Virus record (IMG/VR): IMGVR_UViG_3300020202_000198
Span: 1 to 26,585 of that record
Length of the DNA: 26,585 nucleotides
Source of the DNA: a virus
Reading direction: 5' to 3' (one strand)
Position numbers and translations under genes: made by a program. Numbering within the stretch: the first letter of the stretch is position 1; the number at the start of each line of letters is the position of its first letter. Positions 13,649 to 21,150 of this stretch are shown piece by piece. The notes beneath the pieces are model-generated. The model was not told the origin of the DNA. It made no database searches and saw nothing but the letters and a program-made list of their open reading frames with translations.

Positions 13649-13670
13649 CTGGAAATTCAAGGATTTCCAG
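13649..13670 (-). other. Hairpin between the HD gene and uvsW
   Basis: An 8-bp perfect stem CTGGAAAT/ATTTCCAG with a 6-base loop fills the space directly after the HD stop codon and ends 13 bases before the uvsW ATG. It is A+T-rich and lacks a T-run, so it is not a convincing terminator. Message processing or control of uvsW translation is possible. Confidence 0.45.
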
Positions 13671-14333
13671 TTATTTGATCCCGAATAGTTCAAGCGCAAC
13701 CACACGGAAACACTGGTTTGAATCCGCCTGATTACGTGGGACCACAAACCTCATCATGTCATCATAAAGGTCGATCTGTTCCGGAGTTCGACCACATGCA
13801 CGGTAATAGGCCAATGCATCCCTGCCGAAGAAGAACAGCTTCTCTGCACAGCCCATGGCACGGTCATATTTCTCGAATTCCGTGGCATCGACCTTGGACA
13901 TGTCGATGTCCCACTTCTCCTGGACGATCTCCTGGATACGGACCTCAGCCTTGTTGTAATCCGCCATTACAGCTTGAATCTTCAACGGATATGGAATGTC
14001 GTTGATGATCGCTTCAGATGCATCGTGGAACAGCGCCCATTTCACCGTCATCGAATCCTTGGGAAATCCCTTCTCGTGGATCAGATACTGGACGAGTTGC
14101 ACACAGTGGGTGCCCACCGTGTACGGGACCGGGGTGTGATTGGCGAATCTTCCCTCTCCGGAGATCGCATGTACCACGGAATCAAAATCCAACTCGTCCG
14201 CACGGGGCTGGAGCGGCCAAAAGAAACGCCCGTTTCTCAACTGGATCGACTCACTCAGCTTGCGCCCATGCAGAGCCTGCCAACCACTCGTCAAATAGAT
14301 CGCATCATTCTCTACTGTGCCTAGTTCAACCAT
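13671..14333 (-). CDS. HD-domain phosphohydrolase (YfbR-type 5'-nucleotidase-like)
   Basis: A 220-residue metal-dependent HD hydrolase. The metal ligands are visible: H66 and/or H76 in NHTPVPYTVGTH, the HD doublet at H103-D104 in WALFHDASEA, and D112 in INDIPYPLK. The phrase LFHDASEAIINDIPYPLK is typical of the YfbR/dNMP-phosphatase group. Such enzymes dephosphorylate deoxynucleotides, which would fit nucleotide supply or salvage beside the dUTPase and recombination genes. The ATG at 14333 has a good AAAGGAG site and lies inside the uvsY 3' end. Substrate is inferred; a defence-signal nucleotide is an alternative. Confidence 0.82.
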   Translation of the reverse strand: MVELGTVENDAIYLTSGWQALHGRKLSESIQLRNGRFFWPLQPRADELDFDSVVHAISGEGRFANHTPVPYTVGTHCVQLVQYLIHEKGFPKDSMTVKWALFHDASEAIINDIPYPLKIQAVMADYNKAEVRIQEIVQEKWDIDMSKVDATEFEKYDRAMGCAEKLFFFGRDALAYYRACGRTPEQIDLYDDMMRFVVPRNQADSNQCFRVVALELFGIK

Positions 14334-14922
14334 GTTCGGTCTCCTTTCTAGGATCGATGAAGACTTCTTGTAGTTTCTCCACGCGAATATTCACGACGTG
14401 GTTCAGCATGATGGAGCGGCTCGTGAACCCCTCGCAGACGTTATCCATCATGTGGTCGTAGTAGGAGATCAGGCGAATCTGCTCGGCGAGTTCGATGATG
14501 TCGTCCTCGGCCTTCACAAAGTTCTTCACCTCGGTCACCTTGAGGTCCCCGTATTTGTCCTTGGCCTCTGGAGAGGTGGCGAACCACTTGTATTTCTGTG
14601 CGGTTCTGATCTCCAACTGCTCCTCCAACCAACGCCTGATCTGCTGGGCATCGGTATGGATGTTGCGGTAGAAGAAGGCCAAACCTGGAGTTTCAGCGAC
14701 CAACGTCTCCAGATTCCCGTACATCTCCAGATGCTGACGAGCATCGGTTGCAGCCGCACGGTAGTAATCGAATGCCTCTTTGAGGCGGCTACGATCCTGA
14801 CGAATCGTATCGAACCAGAATATTGCCTTGAGCGGCTCTGAACCCTGTACGGGTTGAGAAACCTGCCCGGAGGCAGGTTTCTTCTGGCGCATCTTCTCTC
14901 GCATCTCCTCGATGCTGGGCAT
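14326..14922 (-). CDS. uvsY: Probable recombination mediator, UvsY-like
   Basis: A 198-residue protein coded directly after uvsX with a one-base TAATG overlap. UvsY helps UvsX displace gp32 from ssDNA. The UvsY-like part is the last ~110 residues: an AQKYKWFAT stretch, a basic KDKYGDLKVTEVKNFVKAEDD segment, a LISYYDHMMDNVCEGF helix and TSRSIMLNHVVNIR. The extra N-terminus (T4 UvsY is 137 residues) begins MPSIEEMREKMRQKK, very like the MPTIAEMRARLKAKE start of the ssDNA-binding protein two genes upstream. That may be a common binding peptide. The assignment rests on gene order plus pattern. Confidence 0.65.
   Translation of the reverse strand: MPSIEEMREKMRQKKPASGQVSQPVQGSEPLKAIFWFDTIRQDRSRLKEAFDYYRAAATDARQHLEMYGNLETLVAETPGLAFFYRNIHTDAQQIRRWLEEQLEIRTAQKYKWFATSPEAKDKYGDLKVTEVKNFVKAEDDIIELAEQIRLISYYDHMMDNVCEGFTSRSIMLNHVVNIRVEKLQEVFIDPRKETEHG
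14858..14881 (-). other. 10-bp hairpin early in the uvsY coding region
   Basis: GAAACCTGCC pairs perfectly with GGCAGGTTTC around a 4-base loop (TCCG on the minus strand), about 41 bases after the uvsY start, in codons for KKPASGQVS. Its strength and position could slow elongation or attenuate downstream expression. No U-run follows. Confidence 0.5.
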
Positions 14923-16076
14923 TACTCAACCTCTTCTGGCTCAGGTTGAGCCTTAGCATCGGGTGTGGAGATGTCCTCCTTGGCCAAAGCCATCACAGTG
15001 TCGGCATGTTCACGCCACTTACCGCGTTGGAACTTCACCTCTTTGCCGGTCTTGTCGGTATACGCATACCAACCCGTGGACGGACTTGTGATGACACCTT
15101 CCTGGAAGAGAAGCTCGAACAGTCCCGAGTAGGGATCGATGCCCGTCATGTAGGGAATCTGGACCTCGATCTTCTCAAACGGCTTGCTCACGCGAGACTT
15201 GATATTCTCGACAATCGCAGTGATACCCACGGTGCGCTTTCCACCACGAAGCTTCTTCTTCATCTCCGCTGTCATACTGGCGGAGAGTTCCTTGTAGTGC
15301 TCCGCCACTTCTTGGTTCTCAACCACATCATCGGTGAGTTCCTTCTTGGTCAGCAGCAGACAGCCAGAGGCCATGTAGATCGCTTTGTTGCCACCCGAAG
15401 TCTTGTGCTTACGACCACCCATGTCCTGATTGTCGTAGACATGGTGCACGCCGATGCACATGATCGGGATTCCCGAACAGAGGTGATTGATCGCAAGAAC
15501 TACATCACCGGTCTGCTTGGCCTTCTGACCCTGGTCACCCACGAGATCACCAGACTCCATGCGCTCGATCTGGGAACCAGTGAGCGCAGCCGCCCAAGAG
15601 TCCACCACGAACACGATGGGACGTAGATCGGTCTCGCCGTTCTTCTGGCCTTCGCGATATTCCACGGCCATACCGGAGATAGTCTTCTTGATGTCCTCCA
15701 ACGAGGCCATACTCAGATAGAGGAAGTTCTCCGGATCAATGTCGATGCCAGCACGTGCTAACCAAGCCTCACCAGCTTCGTCGTCGTTGGCGTGCTCGAT
15801 GTCCAGCCACACCACAAATGCGTTGTGCTGCTTTTGGGAATCCGCAGCGAGATAGGCCGCCATCAATGATTTGGCTGAGCCAGATTCTCCGTAGAGGATG
15901 TATTCGCGACCGAAAAGAAGTCCTCGGTCGAATCGCCCCGACATGATGCGATTCATCGCGTAATTGCCGAAGCTGATCCACATGTCCACCTTGGAAAAAC
16001 CAACATGGAACATGTCAGAGTTGATCGTTGTGAGCACACTCGTCATGCGCTCACGAAAAGACTTTTTCTTTGCCAT
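14922..16076 (-). CDS. uvsX: RecA-like strand-exchange recombinase UvsX
   Basis: The 384-residue product forms filaments on ssDNA and drives strand invasion in recombination-dependent replication. Walker A is GESGSAKS at 63-70 in LYGESGSAKS; the Walker B-like strand is PIVFVVDSWAAAL. The L1/L2 region is MCIGVHHVYDNQDMGGRKHKTSGGNKAIYMASG, in two segments around GGRKH. The C-terminus is acidic (PEPEEVE), as in T4. The start ATG 16076 follows GGGGG about eleven bases upstream. A strong 12-bp hairpin separates it from the gp32 gene. Downstream it is coupled to the UvsY-like gene. Confidence 0.93.
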   Translation of the reverse strand: MAKKKSFRERMTSVLTTINSDMFHVGFSKVDMWISFGNYAMNRIMSGRFDRGLLFGREYILYGESGSAKSLMAAYLAADSQKQHNAFVVWLDIEHANDDEAGEAWLARAGIDIDPENFLYLSMASLEDIKKTISGMAVEYREGQKNGETDLRPIVFVVDSWAAALTGSQIERMESGDLVGDQGQKAKQTGDVVLAINHLCSGIPIMCIGVHHVYDNQDMGGRKHKTSGGNKAIYMASGCLLLTKKELTDDVVENQEVAEHYKELSASMTAEMKKKLRGGKRTVGITAIVENIKSRVSKPFEKIEVQIPYMTGIDPYSGLFELLFQEGVITSPSTGWYAYTDKTGKEVKFQRGKWREHADTVMALAKEDISTPDAKAQPEPEEVE

Positions 16077-16099
16077 TTCTGTTTACCCCCAGGCAACGA

Positions 16100-16134
16100 G
16101 GGGTAGGTTGGAGAGTCGAAAACCAACCTACCCC
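16100..16134 (-). other. Strong 12-bp hairpin between gp32 and uvsX
   Basis: GGGGTAGGTTGG and CCAACCTACCCC form a perfect 12-bp stem with an 11-base loop in the 78-base gp32-uvsX gap. On the minus strand it is followed by TCGTTGCC, not a T-run. It could be a stability or processing hairpin that lets gp32 message accumulate beyond uvsX, or a factor-dependent terminator. Confidence 0.65.
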
Positions 16135-16154
16135 GAGCGCCGCCCTCCGAAGTT

Positions 16155-17399
16155 TTACGCCCTGTTTTCCTTCGCCTTGGCCCTGATCTTCGCGGCAAGG
16201 TTCAGCACCTTGTCCGTGGTGGTCGCGGCCGGAGCGACGGTTTCGGGTTCTTGTGCGGGAGCAGCCACGGCCGCAACCGGCTCGGGCTGAGTCTCCGTCA
16301 CGGGGCTCGGAGTTGCCGCCCCGCGATTCTTCAAACGAGCCGCCACCGAGGCCGCGTTCACCGTGGCCTTTGTGGTCTGTCCCTGACTGGTGGCTGCACC
16401 ACCAGATACTGCCGCCTTCACGCGGTTCGCGATGGAAGAGACACCCTTGGTCTCGCCCTCGGGCTCACTGGCCTTCTCGCCAGACTTCCTCGGACGGAAC
16501 GGCTTGAATCCAGCCGCTTCCCAATCGGTGTTCCACAATCCATCACCTTCGCCACGAGCGTAGGCCAGACTGATCTCCATCATCTCGCAGAGGACATCGT
16601 ATGCCTCATCGGTGGGCTGCTCAGGCAGCGCCTTGCGAAGATCATGGAATCCGTACTTGTCCAGTGCCTCAAGCTGTTCGTCGGTCAGGCTGGTCTTGGA
16701 CTTGACGAACGAAGAGTTCGACCAATCCGCATACTCGCCCTTCTGGGTCTTCTTCAAGAGCAGGTCGTAGCCCTCGAACTTCGCCAACAACGCCTCGGCA
16801 TCAGCCTCGGACATTTCGCCACCCGCCATCAGCGTCTTGAGATCGTCGATCTCGAACTGACCAGTCGGGAGCACATCAAACGGATCAGAGTCGTCAAACA
16901 TCTGAGTGGTGATGCGACCCTGAATCTGCTTGGTGAACGGGAAACGACGGATCGGATTCTCTGGGAGATTTTCCTCCTGGAAGCCCGACTTGTTCACGAA
17001 TCCCTGGTAGTAATAGGTGAAATCCTTCCAGTGCTTGGAAGCGATCTTACTCAGAACTTCCTCTTCCTTGGTGCGGCCGGAATCCTTCAGTTCCTTGCAC
17101 TCCTTGTAGATTCCACGCACGATGTCAGCGACCGGGCACTTGGTGCTCGGGTCATACATCTCTCGGCACGGAGCCTTGAAGGTGATGATCTTCGAGTTGT
17201 CCTGCGGATCAACGAAGTTCATCGGCAGCAACTGCTTTTCAGTCCAGATCATTCCGGAAACCGGATCGACCCAGGGCAGCAAACGCAGGGCAGAGTTGGA
17301 GTTGTAGGTCAGGTTCCAGAACGCGTAGATGGAATCATCCTTCTGGAACTGGTTCTCTTTCGCCTTGAGGCGAGCACGCATTTCAGCAATCGTAGGCAT
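16155..17399 (-). CDS. 32: Single-stranded DNA-binding protein, T4 gp32-like
   Basis: This SSB coats ssDNA and coordinates replication and recombination. At 414 residues it is longer than T4 gp32 (301). The core region SALRLLPWVDP ... WTEKQLLPMNF matches the OB-fold start. The cysteine pair APCREMYDPSTKCPVADI (C78, C88) resembles the zinc site, but the third Cys is replaced (A91) and no clear His ligand is seen, so zinc binding may be lost. The tail after 305 is Ala/Pro/Thr-rich, with three short basic helix motifs (SIANRVKA 322-329, SVAARLKN 351-358, NLAAKIRA 400-407) in place of T4's acidic tail. The N-terminus MPTIAEMRARLKAKE is similar. The ATG at 17399 follows AAGGAAG. Confidence 0.85.
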   Translation of the reverse strand: MPTIAEMRARLKAKENQFQKDDSIYAFWNLTYNSNSALRLLPWVDPVSGMIWTEKQLLPMNFVDPQDNSKIITFKAPCREMYDPSTKCPVADIVRGIYKECKELKDSGRTKEEEVLSKIASKHWKDFTYYYQGFVNKSGFQEENLPENPIRRFPFTKQIQGRITTQMFDDSDPFDVLPTGQFEIDDLKTLMAGGEMSEADAEALLAKFEGYDLLLKKTQKGEYADWSNSSFVKSKTSLTDEQLEALDKYGFHDLRKALPEQPTDEAYDVLCEMMEISLAYARGEGDGLWNTDWEAAGFKPFRPRKSGEKASEPEGETKGVSSIANRVKAAVSGGAATSQGQTTKATVNAASVAARLKNRGAATPSPVTETQPEPVAAVAAPAQEPETVAPAATTTDKVLNLAAKIRAKAKENRA

Positions 17400-17424
17400 T
17401 CTTTTTCTTCCTTATGATAGTCAG

Positions 17425-17534
17425 TCTATAGGATCGTCTATAGGGTTTTCTGTTCTTGTTTTCTAAAGCGGTCCTCGGTCTTCAATCTGTCTAAGCGTCA
17501 GTCCATTTCAAGTTCTATAAGGTCGTCTACAAAG
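17425..17534 (-). repeat. Imperfect direct repeat in the gp32 leader
   Basis: TCTATAGGATCGTCTATAGG at 17425-17444 and TCTATAAGGTCGTCTACAAA at 17514-17533 are related over 21 positions (16 identical). Each is preceded by GTCAGTC at a different distance. The first copy can also fold through its two CTATAG palindromes. Together they fill much of the 140-base gap before gp32. Confidence 0.6.
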
Positions 17535-17543
17535 TTTTTTCAA
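17514..17543 (-). promoter_or_regulatory. Candidate sigma70-like promoter for gp32
   Basis: On the minus strand TTGAAA (17543-17538, beginning in the dUTPase stop) is followed by an 18-base spacer and TATAGA (17519-17514, 4 of 6 matches). The -10 lies inside the second leader repeat. The first repeat also holds TATAGA (17442-17437), with only a weak TTAGAA upstream. Confidence 0.4.
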
Positions 17544-18343
17544 AGGCCGGTCGAACCAAAGCCACCCGAACCGCGATCCGTTTCGGAAACCTCATCAATA
17601 TCAACGAGGCGAACGAGCGGAACACGAGAGATGACCATCTGAGCGATTCGCATGCCCCTCTCAACGGTAAACCTGTTATTCGAGGTATTCGTCAAGATGA
17701 CCATGATCTCGCCCCTGTAGTCGGCATCGACGGTTCCCGGAGAATTGGTCACCACGATTCCGTTCTTCGCAGCCAAACCAGATCGAGACCTAATTTGCGC
17801 TTCGAAACCTACCGGTAGTTCCAGGATGAAACCCGTGGGAATCACTACCCTGGCACCCATACTATTTAGCAAAATTGGTTCAGAATTTGCCGAATACAGG
17901 TCGAAGCCAGCACTACCAATAGTAGCTGGTTTCATGCGTTCCGGACCTGCGTAGTGCGGTAGTTTCTTGATTCCAATGTCGGTGAATCCGGACGAAGATT
18001 CGTGCACAAGTTGTGCGCGTAAAGCATTTGCTTCCGCCTCGGTCATGGCTGGTCCAACCACCTCAACAGTGAGAGATTCCGGGGTTTCAGGAGCGTAGGA
18101 GAGAAGCTCCGTGAGATCGTCGCCGGTTACCTCAGTGCCGGAATATTCATCGGCCAGAGTCTGTGCGGTCAACGCAGCCTGAAGGTCGGCGGTTATTTCC
18201 TGAAGGACCGGATGGTCGTCAGGCACGCCCGGCATGGTGACGGTCACGGTGGGTTCGGGCGCGTAGCCCAGTACCTCGGTGAGGTCATCGCCGATGACGG
18301 CGGCAAATTCAACGGTTTCTTCTTGATTCTTCTCGGTGTCCAT
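17540..18343 (-). CDS. dut: dUTPase with a repeat-bearing N-terminal extension
   Basis: Trimeric dUTPase hydrolyses dUTP to dUMP and PPi, protecting DNA from uracil and feeding dTMP synthesis. All five motifs are present: SAGFDLYS (144-151), RSRSGLA (185-191), NSPGTVDADYRGEI (200-213), RGMRIAQMVI (229-238) and RGSGGFGSTG (257-266). The core begins near residue 124. About 120 extra residues precede it, acidic and containing a duplicated motif: IGDDLTEVLGYAPE (17-30) and TGDDLTELLSYAPE (73-86). The two copies use different codons, so the motif is kept by selection or is an old duplication. ATG 18343 follows AGGGGATAATCC. The family call is certain; the extension is unexplained. Confidence 0.92.
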   Translation of the reverse strand: MDTEKNQEETVEFAAVIGDDLTEVLGYAPEPTVTVTMPGVPDDHPVLQEITADLQAALTAQTLADEYSGTEVTGDDLTELLSYAPETPESLTVEVVGPAMTEAEANALRAQLVHESSSGFTDIGIKKLPHYAGPERMKPATIGSAGFDLYSANSEPILLNSMGARVVIPTGFILELPVGFEAQIRSRSGLAAKNGIVVTNSPGTVDADYRGEIMVILTNTSNNRFTVERGMRIAQMVISRVPLVRLVDIDEVSETDRGSGGFGSTGL

Positions 18344-18400
18344 GGATTATCCCCTGGGTTTGCAAAGGACAATCTTGAGGGATTAGACGAGAAGTCAAGA

Positions 18401-20197
18401 TCAGACGATTGGCAGTAGAGGCATATTGTGATCGTGCTGCATATCGTCGGGATCGTAGGGGAGTTCGAGGTCCTCGACGGCGATGCGGTCTTCCAGATCG
18501 GGCTCCTGCCTGTAGAGTTCGTCGAGCATGGCCGTCATGATGACGCACCGCATCACGATATCATCCTTGGAGCCTTCCTTCGCACCGAAGCCCATATTGC
18601 CCTGACGGACAAACGTTTTTAGCTGGGACACCAGATATTTGGAGCGCGGGATGAAGATGTTGCGCTCGATGATCGATTTGAATTGCAAGGAAAAGCGCTT
18701 CTTCGTGGCCGCACTCATAAAGAGACCGCGCCAACGGTTAATCTTTTGGTTACCATGACCGATACCCTTCTGATGGATCGTGGCCTCCGTTGCGTCGATG
18801 AACCAACCCTGGAAACGGTGCAGGCCGGTAAGTTCGATGATGTTGATAATGCCCACACCCACTCCGTTGCGTTCAACGCTGAAATAGGTGTTGTTCACCC
18901 CATCATGCTCGGGGAAATCGTCCTGCATGCGCTTGATCGTCTTCAGCACACGACGCAGTACCTTAACCTGTCCGGGTTGATCAACTTTGTTAGAGTTCCA
19001 CTCCGCTACCTGGATCAGACTAGGAATCTCCCAGACCTGAATACAGGCATCGTCCAGATCAACACCTTCCGAGGGGTCAAGTGTTACCGCGTAGGCGGTG
19101 TTCGGTTTGATCTCCTCGTACCAACGCACCCCATACTTGTCCACGAACCTAGGCTCACGGATGAAGAATCGAAGTGATGCCAGCTTCGGTGCGGAGATCA
19201 GAGTGGCTTCGGTCGAGACAAACGCGCATTCGAATTCCGCGAGCCATTGGGCCTCGTTCAAACCCGACGACATCATCTCCTTCTTGAATCGTTCACCACG
19301 CGGTTTACCATCACGATCCGGCGTGTTGGTCCAGTGACTGAAGTACCGGCGAAACTCCTGAATGGTCTCCTCATCTGATTTGATCTCATCGATCACATTG
19401 GTGGACTTGAAGAACTCAGCATGAAGCTTGTCTTCGAACTCCGTCTGATACTCAACTTCTGGTGTCCGGGCGATGGTATGCTTGATGCGTTCCGCCATGG
19501 GATCGACCCAGGTATCAGACACCGGCACGGGATTCGCGTTCATGAAGATTTTCGCAAACAGGTCTTCGTCTGTGTTCGGGGTCCGGGTGATGATGGCCTT
19601 ACCACCCGTGGAGATGACCGGAAAGATCGAGGCCCAGAACTTCGTGGCAATACTCGGGCGCACGAATGCGAACTCGTCCAAATACAGCAGGGAGATCGAC
19701 ATACCACGACCAGTCTTGTCGGTCGTGGCCAGAGCCATGATTTCCCGACCGTTCCGGAGCTTCTTGTGGGTGATGTCGTTCTTGGTCGCAGACGGCTTCA
19801 TCCACCACGGCAATTCTTCGTAGGCGTACCAGAGACGGCTCATGATCTCGTTCGCACCAGTCTGGTCCTTGGAGGTGACCAGGACCTTCTGGTTCTTCTT
19901 GAAGATCAACCACCACAGAAGAAAGGCCGATGCCGTAGTGGTCTTGCCAGACTGACGCCGCAGCAACGCGACCACGCGCATATTCTGCTCGTAGGTCCTC
20001 AACAGATTGACCTGATACGGGAATAGATTGAACTTGATCGCACCACGCACGGGGTGCTGAATCTTCACGTAGTTCTCGACGAAATAAATCAGGTCGTTCG
20101 CACAGCGTTGAAGTTCCGTCTCTTCGAATGACGAGTAATTGTGTTTGTAATAGATCGGTGGTAGTTTACCACCATCCGCTTCTGTTAAACGTGGCAT
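18401..20197 (-). CDS. 17: Terminase large subunit, T4 gp17-like
   Basis: The DNA-packaging motor: an N-terminal ATPase and C-terminal nuclease that translocate and cut concatemeric DNA at the portal. In the 598 residues (T4: 610), Walker A is LLRRQSGKTT (78-87), Walker B is LLYLDEF (170-176) with catalytic E175, and IITRTPN is the coupling motif. Nuclease acidic residues are in TLDPSEG (D), FSVERNGVG (E) and GSKDDIVM (D). ATG 20197 has AGG three bases upstream and lies 7 bases after the preceding stop. It is the last gene of the structure/packaging transcript; dUTPase begins 57 bases beyond its stop. Confidence 0.95.
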   Translation of the reverse strand: MPRLTEADGGKLPPIYYKHNYSSFEETELQRCANDLIYFVENYVKIQHPVRGAIKFNLFPYQVNLLRTYEQNMRVVALLRRQSGKTTTASAFLLWWLIFKKNQKVLVTSKDQTGANEIMSRLWYAYEELPWWMKPSATKNDITHKKLRNGREIMALATTDKTGRGMSISLLYLDEFAFVRPSIATKFWASIFPVISTGGKAIITRTPNTDEDLFAKIFMNANPVPVSDTWVDPMAERIKHTIARTPEVEYQTEFEDKLHAEFFKSTNVIDEIKSDEETIQEFRRYFSHWTNTPDRDGKPRGERFKKEMMSSGLNEAQWLAEFECAFVSTEATLISAPKLASLRFFIREPRFVDKYGVRWYEEIKPNTAYAVTLDPSEGVDLDDACIQVWEIPSLIQVAEWNSNKVDQPGQVKVLRRVLKTIKRMQDDFPEHDGVNNTYFSVERNGVGVGIINIIELTGLHRFQGWFIDATEATIHQKGIGHGNQKINRWRGLFMSAATKKRFSLQFKSIIERNIFIPRSKYLVSQLKTFVRQGNMGFGAKEGSKDDIVMRCVIMTAMLDELYRQEPDLEDRIAVEDLELPYDPDDMQHDHNMPLLPIV

Positions 20198-20204
20198 CTA
20201 CCTG

Positions 20205-21104
20205 TTAGAGGTCCTTCGGCCGGATCGCGATCAGGTTGTCCGGGTTCAGCTTTTCTCGCATCGCCACGGTATCAATCCCGGCATTGCGGGCACTGATCGC
20301 ATCACCTGCGGACACCACAACGGTGAAATTACGACCGCTGTCGTTGTCCTGGACCTCTACCTCCCACTTACGCGGACCACCCTGTTGGGGTTGGGACACG
20401 TGCTCCAGAGAATTCGTATCCATGTGGAACTCATAAAGGTCACCCTGACGGGTCTCCTTCACCAGCTTCAGACCCGGATTCAAACTCTCCGCGTAGGCGT
20501 AATTCATCGGAGCCTTCTTGAACGGACCGGTGATCAACGCGGTGTTCCGCTTGGCCTCACCCTCGACCAGATAAAACCCACGACGCACCACACGGCCCAG
20601 AACGGCTTCCAGAGCCCCGTGGTTGACCACGGCCCGCTCCATGTTGGTTTGGGGCTTCACTTCCTTCGGCTGCTGATCCTTGCGCTCCTGAGCGAGGTCC
20701 GCAAGGAATCCATCCAGACGCTTCTGTCCCACATCGGACTGCGCGTCCTTCACCTCGGACTTTTCTTTGTCCTCAGCCTCGGGCTCATCTCCGGTGACCT
20801 TGAGGTTCTCATCCCGGATATTCAGATACTGACAAACCGCCTGCTGAAGCACGCGGTTCCGGGGATTCATCACCGTAACCACCTTCACACAATAACAGGG
20901 CGTGTCGGGATGATTCGGAAATTCCTTGTTCTCCTTCCGAACCGGTTTGAAGAAATCCTTCTCCAATTCCAGCACCTTATACCCGGCCAGAGCCATGCCG
21001 ATACGACCCATCAATTCCTGGTCGTGGATGTTCGCGACCGAGATGATTTTGTAGGTGTGCTCTTTTTCCTGCTCAATGAGCAGGGCTTGGAAAGACTTTC
21101 TCAT
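20205..21104 (-). CDS. Late protein between the terminase subunits, unknown
   Basis: A 299-residue protein with a late promoter directly in front and a GAGGGG site before ATG 21104. It has two parts. The N-terminal region (1-105) has mixed strands and helices (TYKIISVANIHDQELMGRIG, VLELEKDFFKPV). A highly charged linker follows (EPEAEDKEKSEVKDAQSD). The C-terminal part ends in a small domain (RKWEVEVQDNDSGRNFTVVV ... IAIRPKDL). No enzymatic motif is seen. It splits gp16 from gp17, which are usually adjacent, and has its own promoter. A packaging accessory or virion role is plausible but unproven. Confidence 0.7.
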   Translation of the reverse strand: MRKSFQALLIEQEKEHTYKIISVANIHDQELMGRIGMALAGYKVLELEKDFFKPVRKENKEFPNHPDTPCYCVKVVTVMNPRNRVLQQAVCQYLNIRDENLKVTGDEPEAEDKEKSEVKDAQSDVGQKRLDGFLADLAQERKDQQPKEVKPQTNMERAVVNHGALEAVLGRVVRRGFYLVEGEAKRNTALITGPFKKAPMNYAYAESLNPGLKLVKETRQGDLYEFHMDTNSLEHVSQPQQGGPRKWEVEVQDNDSGRNFTVVVSAGDAISARNAGIDTVAMREKLNPDNLIAIRPKDL

Positions 21105-21126
21105 GGTTTTTGCCCCTCTTCCCTCT

Positions 21127-21134
21127 TATTTAGT
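21127..21134 (-). promoter_or_regulatory. T4-type late promoter ACTAAATA
   Basis: ACTAAATA on the minus strand shares the TAAATA core of T4 late promoters (6 of 8 to TATAAATA). The predicted +1 is about 17 bases upstream of ATG 21104, and GAGGGG lies between. Confidence 0.6.
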
Positions 21135-21150
21135 GAACAACCTCAATCAT

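Noticed and set aside
16251-17417. 388-residue open frame on the plus strand
   Set aside because: It is antisense to the gp32-like gene, Leu/Arg-rich with no recognisable domain.
18344-18400. Promoter before the dUTPase (TTGACT on the minus strand)
   Set aside because: No acceptable -10 lies 16-18 bases downstream; only weak partial matches are present.
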